Shown here: positions 44,194 to 52,596 of the stretch, one piece after another
Layout: the number at the start of each line of letters is the position of its first letter
Position numbering within the stretch: the stretch's first letter is position 1
Program-made: the position numbers and the translations under genes
Notes under the pieces: model-generated
Told to the model about the DNA's origin: nothing
What the model saw: the letters and a program-made list of their open reading frames with translations, nothing else
Databases searched by the model: none
NCBI GenBank assembly: GCA_015057085.1
Contig: SVFB01000027.1
Location: forward strand, 1 to 64,000
Source: Lachnospiraceae bacterium
Lineage (GTDB): Bacteria; Bacillota; Clostridia; Lachnospirales; Lachnospiraceae
Direction of reading: 5' to 3'
DNA: 64,000 nt

Positions 44194-44844
44194 ATGTTTG
44201 CAGTTACAAAAGAACAGCTGTTGGATGCCTATCGTTTGATAAAGAATCAAACAGTCGATATAGTAAATAATAGTATGATCACCGTAAAAGCAGAAGAAAA
44301 CTGCTTTTGGACACGAGAAGATATAAAAAACAACAATTGTCTTTGTGAAGAGAATTTGATTTCTGTTAACAAAGAAGGCCAAAATTCTGAAGGAAAAACA
44401 GTTGATGGTAGATTTACAATTGATCAGGCTGTGTTTGAAATGTTACCGGATATTCATTGTGTGATTCATTTGAGTTCACGATATTGTAGCGTTTGGGCGC
44501 AGAGTGGTTCGAATCTTCCGCCAATCTCTTATCAGCAGATACAGGAATTTGGCGGAGAAATTGTCTGTACAGAACTTCCGATGCATCGTGATGGAAGTCA
44601 GTGGCAACAAGAGATTGCAGGCAAAGTTAAAGAGGCAATCGAGTCACGTGAAGCTGATCAGATGAGGGCACTGTTTATTAATAAGTATGAGGCACTGGTA
44701 TTTGGCGCAGATTTGAATGAAGCGATTGAGAGAGCAATTCTGCTTGAGGAATTTGCTTATCAGACATATCTTGTGGGTGTGGAAAATGCCGGAGAATATA
44801 CTTATTTGCCATATAATTTGATTGAAGCAGTGAGACAAGAGTGA
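44194..44844 (+). CDS. Class II aldolase/adducin-like protein with altered metal site (copy B)
   Basis: A 216-residue paralogue of the protein at 39448. The aldolase-like blocks are clearer here: IHCVIHLSSRYCSVWAQSGSNLPPIS, GGEIVCTELPM, NKYEALVFGADLNEAIERAILLEEFAYQ. Of the three metal histidines, the first is kept (H92), the second is Ser (S94) and the third Lys (K164). Both copies share the W-x-Q-S-(3)-LPP-x-S segment, so a binding function is probably conserved. It starts eight bases after AGAGGA, right behind licD copy 3. Confidence 0.68.
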   Translation: MFAVTKEQLLDAYRLIKNQTVDIVNNSMITVKAEENCFWTREDIKNNNCLCEENLISVNKEGQNSEGKTVDGRFTIDQAVFEMLPDIHCVIHLSSRYCSVWAQSGSNLPPISYQQIQEFGGEIVCTELPMHRDGSQWQQEIAGKVKEAIESREADQMRALFINKYEALVFGADLNEAIERAILLEEFAYQTYLVGVENAGEYTYLPYNLIEAVRQE

Positions 44845-44863
44845 AGTTTTGGAGGTGCCAAAA

Positions 44864-47035
44864 ATGTGGAAGAGAATTTCAGCGACTATTTTGGGAATGA
44901 TGGGAATAATTATGTTGGGAATTCTTGCGAAACCTGCAGTTGCGAAAGCTGTAACGGTTCCGGAAGGAGCATTGGATGTACGAGACTATGGAGCAACACC
45001 GAATGATAATACGGATGACTCTACAGCAATTCAAGCTGCTTTGGATTCCATTGAAGGTTCCAATGAGGTTGTGACTGTGTATATCCCATCCGGTACATAT
45101 TATTTGGATCGAGGACTTCGTGTTTGGTCCAACACTACTATCTTAGCAGAGAAGGATACAACACTTATCTGTCGTTCTTCAGTCGGTTATATGGTTTATT
45201 CCGTGCATCGTCATGATGATGGGTCTATATGTTGCGGAGTAGGAGATGCCTATAGCAGTTGTAAAGTTGGTGGATATAATCAGGCGAAAAATATTACAAT
45301 CAATGGTGGAATCTGGGATCGCAATTCATCCAATCAGGAGATTACTATTGTAGTAGGAATTAAGCATGCGCAGAATATCAAACTTTACAATGCAACCTTT
45401 ATGCATTCAACCGACCATTTGGTAAACTTAAGTGGTACAAAGAATGTAACAGTTAAGAATTGTAAATTCAAAGATAATGTGACTTATGCAGGAAGTGATC
45501 AATCATATTGGACAGGTGGAACAAGTGCTGTCGACAAGCGTGTTCGTCTGGGACAACGTGAAGCAATTCATTTAGACTTTGTAAATAGAGTCGGAGAGTC
45601 AAATTCTTATCCACAGGACAATACGCCTTGCGTAAATGTAACGGTCACCGGATGTAGTTTCTCTAATGTTGGTTCCGGAGTGGGAACACACCATGAATGT
45701 AGCAAGAAACGTGGAAGTGATATTACAGTGACCGGATGTACTTTCTCAAAAGTGACCGGATATTTGGTGGATTTTTATAGCTCAGATAACTGTCTGTTTG
45801 AGAATAGTACCATTAACGGTGAAAAGAATGGTGCACTCGTGCGTGTATCAGATGCAAAAGCAACAGTAAATAATCTGTCCATGACTAGTATTGATACCAA
45901 TATTGGGCCGGTGGTTTATGTACGTTTAGGTTCGACCTTGAATATGTCAAACGTGAAGATAGTAATTGCAAAGGACCTTGGAAATACTTTTAATTCTTTA
46001 GTGTATGTAAACAGTTCAACGGCAACAATCAATAAGTGCAAGATTCAAAATGGAGATTCATTTGGTATATATGCAAGTAAGAATTCTAATTTAACTGTAA
46101 AGGGATCTACCATTTCTACGACCAATGATTTTGCAATTGGTACAAATGATTGTAAAAATGTTACTATTCAAAAGAATACAATCAACAATGCAAAGGCAAA
46201 GAAAAAAGGCGCGATTTATATCGGTAGTGTTAAAAAAGCGGTTGTAGCGGATAATACGATTAAGAAGACTGCAGGATTAGGTATTTATGTAACGGAGACA
46301 ACCGGAGCTCAAGTATTGAGAAATAAGATTTCAAATGTTGGAAACATTGCAATCTATGCTGTATCATCACCAAAGACAAAGGTGGTTGGAAACACAATTT
46401 CAAATGTATCAAATGCCACAATTGGAATTGTTGAGAGTTCATATTCCACGGTAGATACTAATACAATCACGACACCAAAAAAACTCGGCATTTATGTGTT
46501 TAAGAGTAAAAAATGTAATGTAACGAAGAATACGATTACAGGATCAAAAGATACCGGTATTCATGTAGAAAAGGGAAGTTCAAATACCATTTCTAACAAT
46601 ACAATTACTTCTGCAGGTGTTCAAGGTATTACAATCCTTTCAAATTCGTCAACGGTAAGCGGAAATACCATCAAAAATCCAAATCGTTGTGGAATTTATA
46701 CTAGTGGTACAACAGGAATTACGCTACTAAAAAACAAGATATCCGGTGTTGGGTCTTGTGGAATTTATGTTGAAAATGCAAAGAAATTGACAATTAAGAG
46801 CAACACAATCGGAAAGAGTAAGAGTGTTGGTATCTATGTTGTTGGAACCAGTTCAAAGAACTATGCAAATGTGACGATTACCGGTAATACGGTAAAAGCA
46901 TCAAAGTCAAAGTTTGCAATTTACCTTGAAGATTATTGTAAATCATGCAAGGTAAAATCAAATAAGGTTGGTGGACGTGGCTATTTGTCAGATAGCAAAT
47001 ACAAAGTGTCTGCGTCAAAAAATAAGGCAATTTAA
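44864..47035 (+). CDS. Secreted right-handed parallel beta-helix protein (pectate-lyase-like fold)
   Basis: A 723-residue exported protein. The signal peptide (about 1-29) ends near VAKA. Next comes a pectate-lyase-superfamily start (ALDVRDYGATPNDNTDDSTAIQAALDS), then a long NosD-type beta helix of about 20-23-residue rungs (NTI/GIY patterns), with few charged active-site candidates after residue 290. A segment near residue 240 (EAIHLDF ... NTPCVNVTVTGCSFSNVGSGVGTHHE) is shared with the beta-helix protein at 56426 and is the best candidate active site. It may be a surface epimerase, lyase or glycan-binding protein. ATG 44864 follows GGAGGTG by six bases. Confidence 0.85.
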   Translation: MWKRISATILGMMGIIMLGILAKPAVAKAVTVPEGALDVRDYGATPNDNTDDSTAIQAALDSIEGSNEVVTVYIPSGTYYLDRGLRVWSNTTILAEKDTTLICRSSVGYMVYSVHRHDDGSICCGVGDAYSSCKVGGYNQAKNITINGGIWDRNSSNQEITIVVGIKHAQNIKLYNATFMHSTDHLVNLSGTKNVTVKNCKFKDNVTYAGSDQSYWTGGTSAVDKRVRLGQREAIHLDFVNRVGESNSYPQDNTPCVNVTVTGCSFSNVGSGVGTHHECSKKRGSDITVTGCTFSKVTGYLVDFYSSDNCLFENSTINGEKNGALVRVSDAKATVNNLSMTSIDTNIGPVVYVRLGSTLNMSNVKIVIAKDLGNTFNSLVYVNSSTATINKCKIQNGDSFGIYASKNSNLTVKGSTISTTNDFAIGTNDCKNVTIQKNTINNAKAKKKGAIYIGSVKKAVVADNTIKKTAGLGIYVTETTGAQVLRNKISNVGNIAIYAVSSPKTKVVGNTISNVSNATIGIVESSYSTVDTNTITTPKKLGIYVFKSKKCNVTKNTITGSKDTGIHVEKGSSNTISNNTITSAGVQGITILSNSSTVSGNTIKNPNRCGIYTSGTTGITLLKNKISGVGSCGIYVENAKKLTIKSNTIGKSKSVGIYVVGTSSKNYANVTITGNTVKASKSKFAIYLEDYCKSCKVKSNKVGGRGYLSDSKYKVSASKNKAI

Positions 47036-47059
47036 TTACAGGAATCGAGTATAAGAAAC

Positions 47060-47797
47060 ATGGGAAAGAATATCATTATCACATCAGGAACTGCTGGAAT
47101 CGGAAAGAGTATTGTAGAAAAGATTGCAAAGGAAGCAGATGTGGCACATTTGATTATTAACTATGGTCATAATGAAGAAGCTGCAATTGCATTGAAAGAA
47201 TCCTTGCCGGGAGAACTGCAAGCGAAAACCGAATTGGTTCAGGCAGACATGTCTGAGGAAGCAGGATTATTAAAACTTGTAGATTATGTGAAAGAGCACT
47301 TTGATCATATCGACTGGTTGATTTGTAATACCGGAATTGGTACTTATATGAAGTTCGATGAGTATACGATGGATGTGTGGGATAAGATTATTCGGACAAA
47401 TGTAACGATACCTGTATTTTTAATCCAAAAATTAAAAAATTTGTTTGCGGAGGGCGGTAAGATTATTTTTATGGCATCGTATTCAGGAATTGTGCCATAT
47501 TCGTCTTCTGTAGTATATGGAACATCAAAAGCAGCAGTATGTTTTCTTGCAAAGACCTTGGTTAAGGAGTTTGATGGAAAACAGGTATGCATCAATGCAA
47601 TTGCACCGGGATTTATAGAGACACGATGGCAGGATGGCAGAAGTGAAGAAAGCTATCAACGCATCAATGCCAAAATTGCAGCACATCGATTTGGCAAACC
47701 GGAAGAAGTGGCAAAGATTACTTATGATGTTTTGACAAACGATTATATTAACGGAACAGTAATCGAAGTAACCGGAGGATATGGATATTTCGGATAA
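47060..47797 (+). CDS. Short-chain dehydrogenase/reductase
   Basis: A 245-residue classical SDR that reduces or oxidises a carbonyl/alcohol with NAD(P). The cofactor motif is TSGTAGIG (8-15), the structural motif ICNTGIG (about 88-94), and the catalytic residues are N114, S140, Y153 and K157 (YGTSK). The C-terminal PGFIETRW and the final VTGGYGYFG are standard. As the last gene of the CDP-substituent operon it could supply the polyol or deoxysugar for activation, replacing the apparently inactive Gfo/Idh domain (inference). The ribosome site is weak. Confidence 0.9.
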   Translation: MGKNIIITSGTAGIGKSIVEKIAKEADVAHLIINYGHNEEAAIALKESLPGELQAKTELVQADMSEEAGLLKLVDYVKEHFDHIDWLICNTGIGTYMKFDEYTMDVWDKIIRTNVTIPVFLIQKLKNLFAEGGKIIFMASYSGIVPYSSSVVYGTSKAAVCFLAKTLVKEFDGKQVCINAIAPGFIETRWQDGRSEESYQRINAKIAAHRFGKPEEVAKITYDVLTNDYINGTVIEVTGGYGYFG

Positions 47798-47798
47798 T

Positions 47799-47844
47799 AA
47801 AAAGTGGCCTCGCACACATTATTTGGTGCGAAGCCATTTTTTTT
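47799..47844. terminator. Bidirectional terminator between convergent genes
   Basis: GGC/GCC and CGCAC/GTGCG stems around 47806-47836 are flanked by A5 on the left and T8 on the right. It ends the + strand operon and, read the other way, also the reverse-strand gene, whose last codons form part of the stem. Confidence 0.85.
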
Positions 47845-49240
47845 GCTTGGGTTTAGACAACTCTTGTTCGGCAGCAGTTGCAGCGGCTTTCCATTTCTTG
47901 ATGGAAAAAGATTGTTGGTAAGTAGTGGTATACAAACTCAATAGTTTATGACGATAATCTTTCTCAAATCTTCTACTGTAATCTTGAAGATAATCAGTGT
48001 ATTGCAACAATGTCTGCTGAACTTCCTCAGGATCACGGCTTGTAATAGGGTAGTAAATTTGTATTTCTTTGTTTTGTGTAATGCGGTCATATGGAATCTC
48101 TGTACGGTAGAGATTCGTTTGATAAATGTGTGGAACCTGATTAATATCTAAAAAATGAATGAAGTTCTTAAAGTTTTGTTCGTGCAAGTTATAGATTTTG
48201 CTATAATCAAGTGTTTCACAATAATTTAGCATATCAAATGTTTCATCTATATTTGAAATGTCAAGAAATGGAATCCCAAAAAAGGAAGCCAGTTCTTTCA
48301 TGCGAGTATCTTTGACAAGAACAAGTGTAGGAATTCCGCAAAGAACTGATATAATACATCCATGGATGCGACTTCCGATTGTCAAATCCATTGTACGGTT
48401 GAGCGTAAGCCAGGATTCTACAGAGTTAATTCCAACTTCATGACGATAAAGCGGTTGTTTTGTAGAGACAGGGAAATAATCAGGTACTTTATTCCACATA
48501 TGTTTTGCTATAGGAGTGCCATATTGAATTAAGCGGAGTTCGTCTAAGCGCTGTGGTAAATAATAATAATCAATTCCGGAATCATCGAGGGAATTTGTGA
48601 ATTTCAAAAACCACTTGTTATATGATTCGGATTGAATGGTTGGATTCGTATTTAGAAGAACACGTTTTGGATTCTTTGCAGGACTGGAAATCCGAGGAAG
48701 ATTCAGCCCAAAGGAATACATAGATGGGCAACCAATAATCATAAAATCAATATCTCTTCGATATCCTAAATATTCCAGATATTTTGCAGTATATTCTCCG
48801 CGAATACCGATGATTTTTGATTTTTGCAAGACCGCATCAATGAAGTTTTTGGCTGTTTGATTAAAAGGAAAATCAAAATTTCCGTCTTCGGATTCAGCTT
48901 GCAGACCCATACCAATCACAATACATGGAATCGTGAGTGCTTTTACCAAAAAGGTGAGAGCTTTAAGCTTTTCTACCCAATCTTCTTTAAAAACATTGGC
49001 GAGAGGAAGTAATAAGTAATCGTATTCAGCGTTATACCGCTTGATGCGATCTTTGTTTAAATCTTCCGAATAGCCGGTGGTGAAGGCAACTTGTATATCA
49101 TCATCAACTATAGTTCGTAAAACACCGTACAAAAAAAGCCAGTTGCCGGGATTATGGCCAAATAAATCTTTTGCAAGCACTTCATCGATTGTATGTGGTA
49201 CCATGATATTTGTATGCGCTCGAACTAATATTTTCTTCAA
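47819..49240 (-). CDS. Polysaccharide pyruvyltransferase family protein
   Basis: A 473-residue protein, the only reverse-strand gene found. The family pattern includes IVIGMGLQAES, KIIGIRGEYTAKYLEYLG, PSMYSFG and the conserved C-terminal GSRIHGCIISVLCGIPTLVLVKDTRMKELASFFGIP, which matches the CsaB/polysaccharide pyruvyltransferase domain that adds pyruvate ketals to surface glycans. Some members act as glycosyltransferases instead. A basic helical tail (from about residue 400) is extra. It starts at TTG 49240, eleven bases behind AAGGAGG (49252-49258 on the other strand). A TATAAT at 49282-49277 may be its -10 box. Confidence 0.85.
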   Translation of the reverse strand: MKKILVRAHTNIMVPHTIDEVLAKDLFGHNPGNWLFLYGVLRTIVDDDIQVAFTTGYSEDLNKDRIKRYNAEYDYLLLPLANVFKEDWVEKLKALTFLVKALTIPCIVIGMGLQAESEDGNFDFPFNQTAKNFIDAVLQKSKIIGIRGEYTAKYLEYLGYRRDIDFMIIGCPSMYSFGLNLPRISSPAKNPKRVLLNTNPTIQSESYNKWFLKFTNSLDDSGIDYYYLPQRLDELRLIQYGTPIAKHMWNKVPDYFPVSTKQPLYRHEVGINSVESWLTLNRTMDLTIGSRIHGCIISVLCGIPTLVLVKDTRMKELASFFGIPFLDISNIDETFDMLNYCETLDYSKIYNLHEQNFKNFIHFLDINQVPHIYQTNLYRTEIPYDRITQNKEIQIYYPITSRDPEEVQQTLLQYTDYLQDYSRRFEKDYRHKLLSLYTTTYQQSFSIKKWKAAATAAEQELSKPKQKKWLRTK

Positions 49241-49276
49241 TTTCCCAGTTGCCTCCTTAAATTATTTAAATCTGAT

Positions 49277-49282
49277 ATTATA
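49277..49282 (-). promoter_or_regulatory. Possible -10 box of the reverse-strand gene
   Basis: TATAAT on the reverse strand, 37 bases before the TTG start. No good -35 hexamer was found. Confidence 0.35.
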
Positions 49283-49391
49283 CATTTTTGATTTTAGCAT
49301 AGAGGGGTGTTTTTTGCATTAGGAATTGATGAAAAAAGGATTATCATTTATACTATATATAGTTTTGCAAAATAGTAGGAGAAAGAACAAT

Positions 49392-51488
49392 ATGAATGCC
49401 GAAAACCAATATATGAATATAATAGAATCTCGGATTAGTGCATATATGTATGATCCTGAGGTGAAAGCAATGCCTTGTATTTGTGATGTGATCGAGAATT
49501 GCGAGCAAAAAATAATTTTTCAAATTACAGATATTGATTTATCGCAATATGAATATGTACAGGGATTTTTAGCAAGCAAAGACAGTTACAAGCTGTGCGA
49601 TATCGTATATGAGGCAAATAAATGTACTTTTATAGTGCCGGATATGTCTGAAACCGTTGAATTTATTGGCAAGAAGAAATGGACAATTGGTTTTGTTGCA
49701 ATTAAAGGACAGCAGGCAGATATCTATCGTTTTAAGAAAAATAAGAGCTCTGAACGTGAAAAAACATTTTATACACCGATACAGTCTATGAATTACATGG
49801 ACGAGAATATTGTATTTGTATTATATGAAACCGCGATTGGAAATCTAGCGATTATGCAAATGTTAGACGTTCATTTATACAATAATCAGATTTCTGCAAA
49901 TATGACAGAATTTTCGATTAAAAGAGGGATTCTCCGTTGCACAGTCGAGGTGGATGATGATCAGAAAGACTGGAATGGATTTTTCTTTGTATTTCGATCA
50001 AAAACTAAAGAAGATAGAAAGCAGTTTTTGATTCCGTTAAAAGATAAAGAGAAAATTACCGGAGGATTGCGTTTATCAATAGAAATGCGTGTAAAGGATT
50101 ATGAGTTTAAACCTATTTTTTGGGATATTAAGCCGGCCTTTGAATTGGATGGAAAATCTTATATGATTAGCACCAAGTGTGATGTAGCTAAGTTTAAGCG
50201 GCAGTTTATTAAAATTTTCCAAGATAATTATGTGAAGTTAAAAGATGGACTTGTTATATTCCCATATGTGACCGGAGCTGATTCTATTGCGTTGTTGTGC
50301 CGTGAAAAGTCAAAGTATGATGGAATGCAAACGCGTATCAAGGAACGTATTGCGCGTAAGTACTATAACTGTAATAAAAAGTCCTTGAATGCGAAGAAAA
50401 TCTATATTGTATATGAGAAGTATTCCGAGATGGCGCAGGACAATGGGTATTATTTCTTTAAATATTGCATGGAACACAATATGGAAGAGAAGACTGGCGC
50501 AAAATTTTATTATGTAATCAATAAGAAAGCTTCAGATTATGAACGAGTAAAGCAATATGGCAACAAAGTATTGTCGTTTATGAGTTTGAAATTTATGATC
50601 ATGATGCTTGCATCAAGAGCTCTTATTAGTTCCGATACAAAGCTACATGCTTATGCATGGCGCTCGCGCCCAAGTATCATTCGCCCGTTAATTCAAAAGA
50701 AAAAGATGGTATTTTTACAGCATGGTGTAACCGCATTTAAACGTGTTGACAGTACCTATGATAAGTATGGAAATAATCCATGTGACCTATTTGTCGTAAC
50801 ATCAGATTTCGAAAAAGAGATTATTGAGAAGTATTTTCATTATCAAGAAGACGAAATTGCAGTGACCGGATTTGCACGTTGGGATGTACTTCATGATTGT
50901 TCTGAAGGCAGACGCGATATTTTGATGATGCCGACATGGAGAAACTGGCTTGATTCTGCGACTGAGGATGATTTTAAAAAGAGCGATTATTATAAGCACT
51001 ATATGGATTTTATTAATTCAGATCGACTTGCAAAATTGTTGGATGAGCAGGATGTGAATTTTAATTTCTATATTCATCCAAAGTTTCGAGAATATATATC
51101 TAGCTTTTCTTGCAAAAGCGACCGGGTACGCATTATTCCGTACGGGGAGGAACCATTGAATGAACTGATGATGCAATGTAAGCTTTTGATCACGGATTAT
51201 TCATCTGTTGCATGGGATGTGTACTACCAAGGAAAGCCTGTTCTATTCTATCAGTTTGATATAGATACTTATAATGAGGCACATGGAAGTTATTTGGATA
51301 TGGATACAGAATTGTTCGGAGATAGAGCAATGACTGCCGAACAATTGATTGATTTGATCGAAAAAAATATAGCATTTGACTTCAAACTGGAAGAAAAATA
51401 TGAAAAGTTAAGAGCCGGGTACTTTAAGTATATTGATGATGATAATAGCAAAAGAATTTGCGAATTAATTGAGAAGAAGAATTGGTAG
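49392..51488 (+). CDS. CDP-glycerol glycerophosphotransferase family protein (TagF/TagB-like)
   Basis: A 698-residue cytoplasmic or membrane-associated transferase that moves polyol phosphate (glycerol phosphate in known members) from a CDP donor to a growing teichoic-acid-like chain. The C-terminal half has the catalytic motifs FLQHGVTAFKR, TGFARWDVLHD, MMPTWRNWL and LLITDYSSVAWDVYYQGKPVLFYQFD, in which the His and the DYSS region are key. The N-terminal 300 residues form strand-rich segments as in poly(glycerol-phosphate) polymerases. I start it at ATG 49392 after TAGGAGA. The partner donor enzyme is TagD at 35765. Confidence 0.9.
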   Translation: MNAENQYMNIIESRISAYMYDPEVKAMPCICDVIENCEQKIIFQITDIDLSQYEYVQGFLASKDSYKLCDIVYEANKCTFIVPDMSETVEFIGKKKWTIGFVAIKGQQADIYRFKKNKSSEREKTFYTPIQSMNYMDENIVFVLYETAIGNLAIMQMLDVHLYNNQISANMTEFSIKRGILRCTVEVDDDQKDWNGFFFVFRSKTKEDRKQFLIPLKDKEKITGGLRLSIEMRVKDYEFKPIFWDIKPAFELDGKSYMISTKCDVAKFKRQFIKIFQDNYVKLKDGLVIFPYVTGADSIALLCREKSKYDGMQTRIKERIARKYYNCNKKSLNAKKIYIVYEKYSEMAQDNGYYFFKYCMEHNMEEKTGAKFYYVINKKASDYERVKQYGNKVLSFMSLKFMIMMLASRALISSDTKLHAYAWRSRPSIIRPLIQKKKMVFLQHGVTAFKRVDSTYDKYGNNPCDLFVVTSDFEKEIIEKYFHYQEDEIAVTGFARWDVLHDCSEGRRDILMMPTWRNWLDSATEDDFKKSDYYKHYMDFINSDRLAKLLDEQDVNFNFYIHPKFREYISSFSCKSDRVRIIPYGEEPLNELMMQCKLLITDYSSVAWDVYYQGKPVLFYQFDIDTYNEAHGSYLDMDTELFGDRAMTAEQLIDLIEKNIAFDFKLEEKYEKLRAGYFKYIDDDNSKRICELIEKKNW

Positions 51489-51490
51489 TT

Positions 51491-52591
51491 ATGACAGAGT
51501 CGAATAAAAACAAATTTACAATGGATGATACTTGGGCGTTAAAAGGCATTGCTATTCTTTTAATGCTATTCCATCATTCTTTTTTGAGCCCACAGAGGTA
51601 TGCCGGAGATACAGTGATTTTTTCTCCGTTCTCGGAGACTTTTATTAATCAGATTTCATCAGCTTCCAAAATCTGCGTTTCATTGTTTGTTTTTGTGACT
51701 GGGTTTGGTCTTGCAATTTCATTTTCGAAGGTCAAAGATGGTCAGATAAATAAGTGGATTGGGACACGCTTGATTCGAGTGATGTCCGGATTTTGGTTTG
51801 TATTCTTTTTATCCAATGTGATATGTCAAATCATTGACGGGAGACCATGGAATATTTACTTCGCGGAAGGGATTGTCCGAGGCGTTTTATATTTTTTGAC
51901 TGATTTTTTGGGACTTTCATCGTTGTTGGGAACTCCATCTCTATGCGGAACATGGTGGTACATGAGCATCGCAGTGTTATTTGTGCTGATTGTGCCAATA
52001 TTAGTATGGATTGATCGAAAATTTGGTCTGATTACAATGCTATGCATATCTTTTTTTGCTTATATTATTTTGGTTCCTACTGAGTATGATGCGAAAAGTG
52101 TTTTCACATGGTTGCCTGTATTGGCGCTAGGTGTGGCTTGCGCATTACATAATACATTTGAGAAAATATGTGGTTTTTTTGAATCGAAACCAGTATGGTA
52201 TAAGTGTGGCGTCACTTTGCTGGGATGGTGTATCGTATTACTGTTTTATGCGAAATTTTATGAAATCAGTGGTAGTCGATATTATTATTTGAGATATGGA
52301 CTTTTCCCGTTTTTGCTAATTGTTATGTTAAAACTCTCAGTATTTAAACTAAAAGGGATTCGGGGAGTATTAGGTTGGCTAGGAAAGTATTCTATGGATA
52401 TATTTTTGACACACACTTTCTTGCGGCAGTACTATTTACATACTTTTATCTATTCGTTCAAGTATATGGGCGGTATATTGCTTGTGCTATTTGTAGTTTC
52501 ATTAATATTGGCAATCGTTGTGAGCGAGCTTAAGAAATTGATGCATTATAGTCAATTTATCGATTGGTTGATTCAGAAATGTACGAGATAG
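51491..52591 (+). CDS. Membrane acyltransferase (acyltransferase 3 family)
   Basis: A 366-residue protein with about ten helices. The start (DDTWALKGIAILLMLFHHSFLSP) carries the conserved His of the OafA/acyltransferase 3 family, with SVSLFVFVTGFGLAISF-type second-helix features and a central GTWWYMSIAVLF. Such proteins O-acetylate (or otherwise acylate) extracellular polysaccharide. The start is ATG 51491, directly after the preceding stop, with only a weak purine-rich site, so translation is probably coupled. Confidence 0.85.
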   Translation: MTESNKNKFTMDDTWALKGIAILLMLFHHSFLSPQRYAGDTVIFSPFSETFINQISSASKICVSLFVFVTGFGLAISFSKVKDGQINKWIGTRLIRVMSGFWFVFFLSNVICQIIDGRPWNIYFAEGIVRGVLYFLTDFLGLSSLLGTPSLCGTWWYMSIAVLFVLIVPILVWIDRKFGLITMLCISFFAYIILVPTEYDAKSVFTWLPVLALGVACALHNTFEKICGFFESKPVWYKCGVTLLGWCIVLLFYAKFYEISGSRYYYLRYGLFPFLLIVMLKLSVFKLKGIRGVLGWLGKYSMDIFLTHTFLRQYYLHTFIYSFKYMGGILLVLFVVSLILAIVVSELKKLMHYSQFIDWLIQKCTR

Positions 52592-52596
52592 GTGAA

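Noticed and set aside
45000-47035. Tandem repeats in the beta-helix gene as a CRISPR or DNA repeat
   Set aside because: The periodicity is at the protein level (about 20-23 residues per rung) with poor DNA identity, and there are no spacers.
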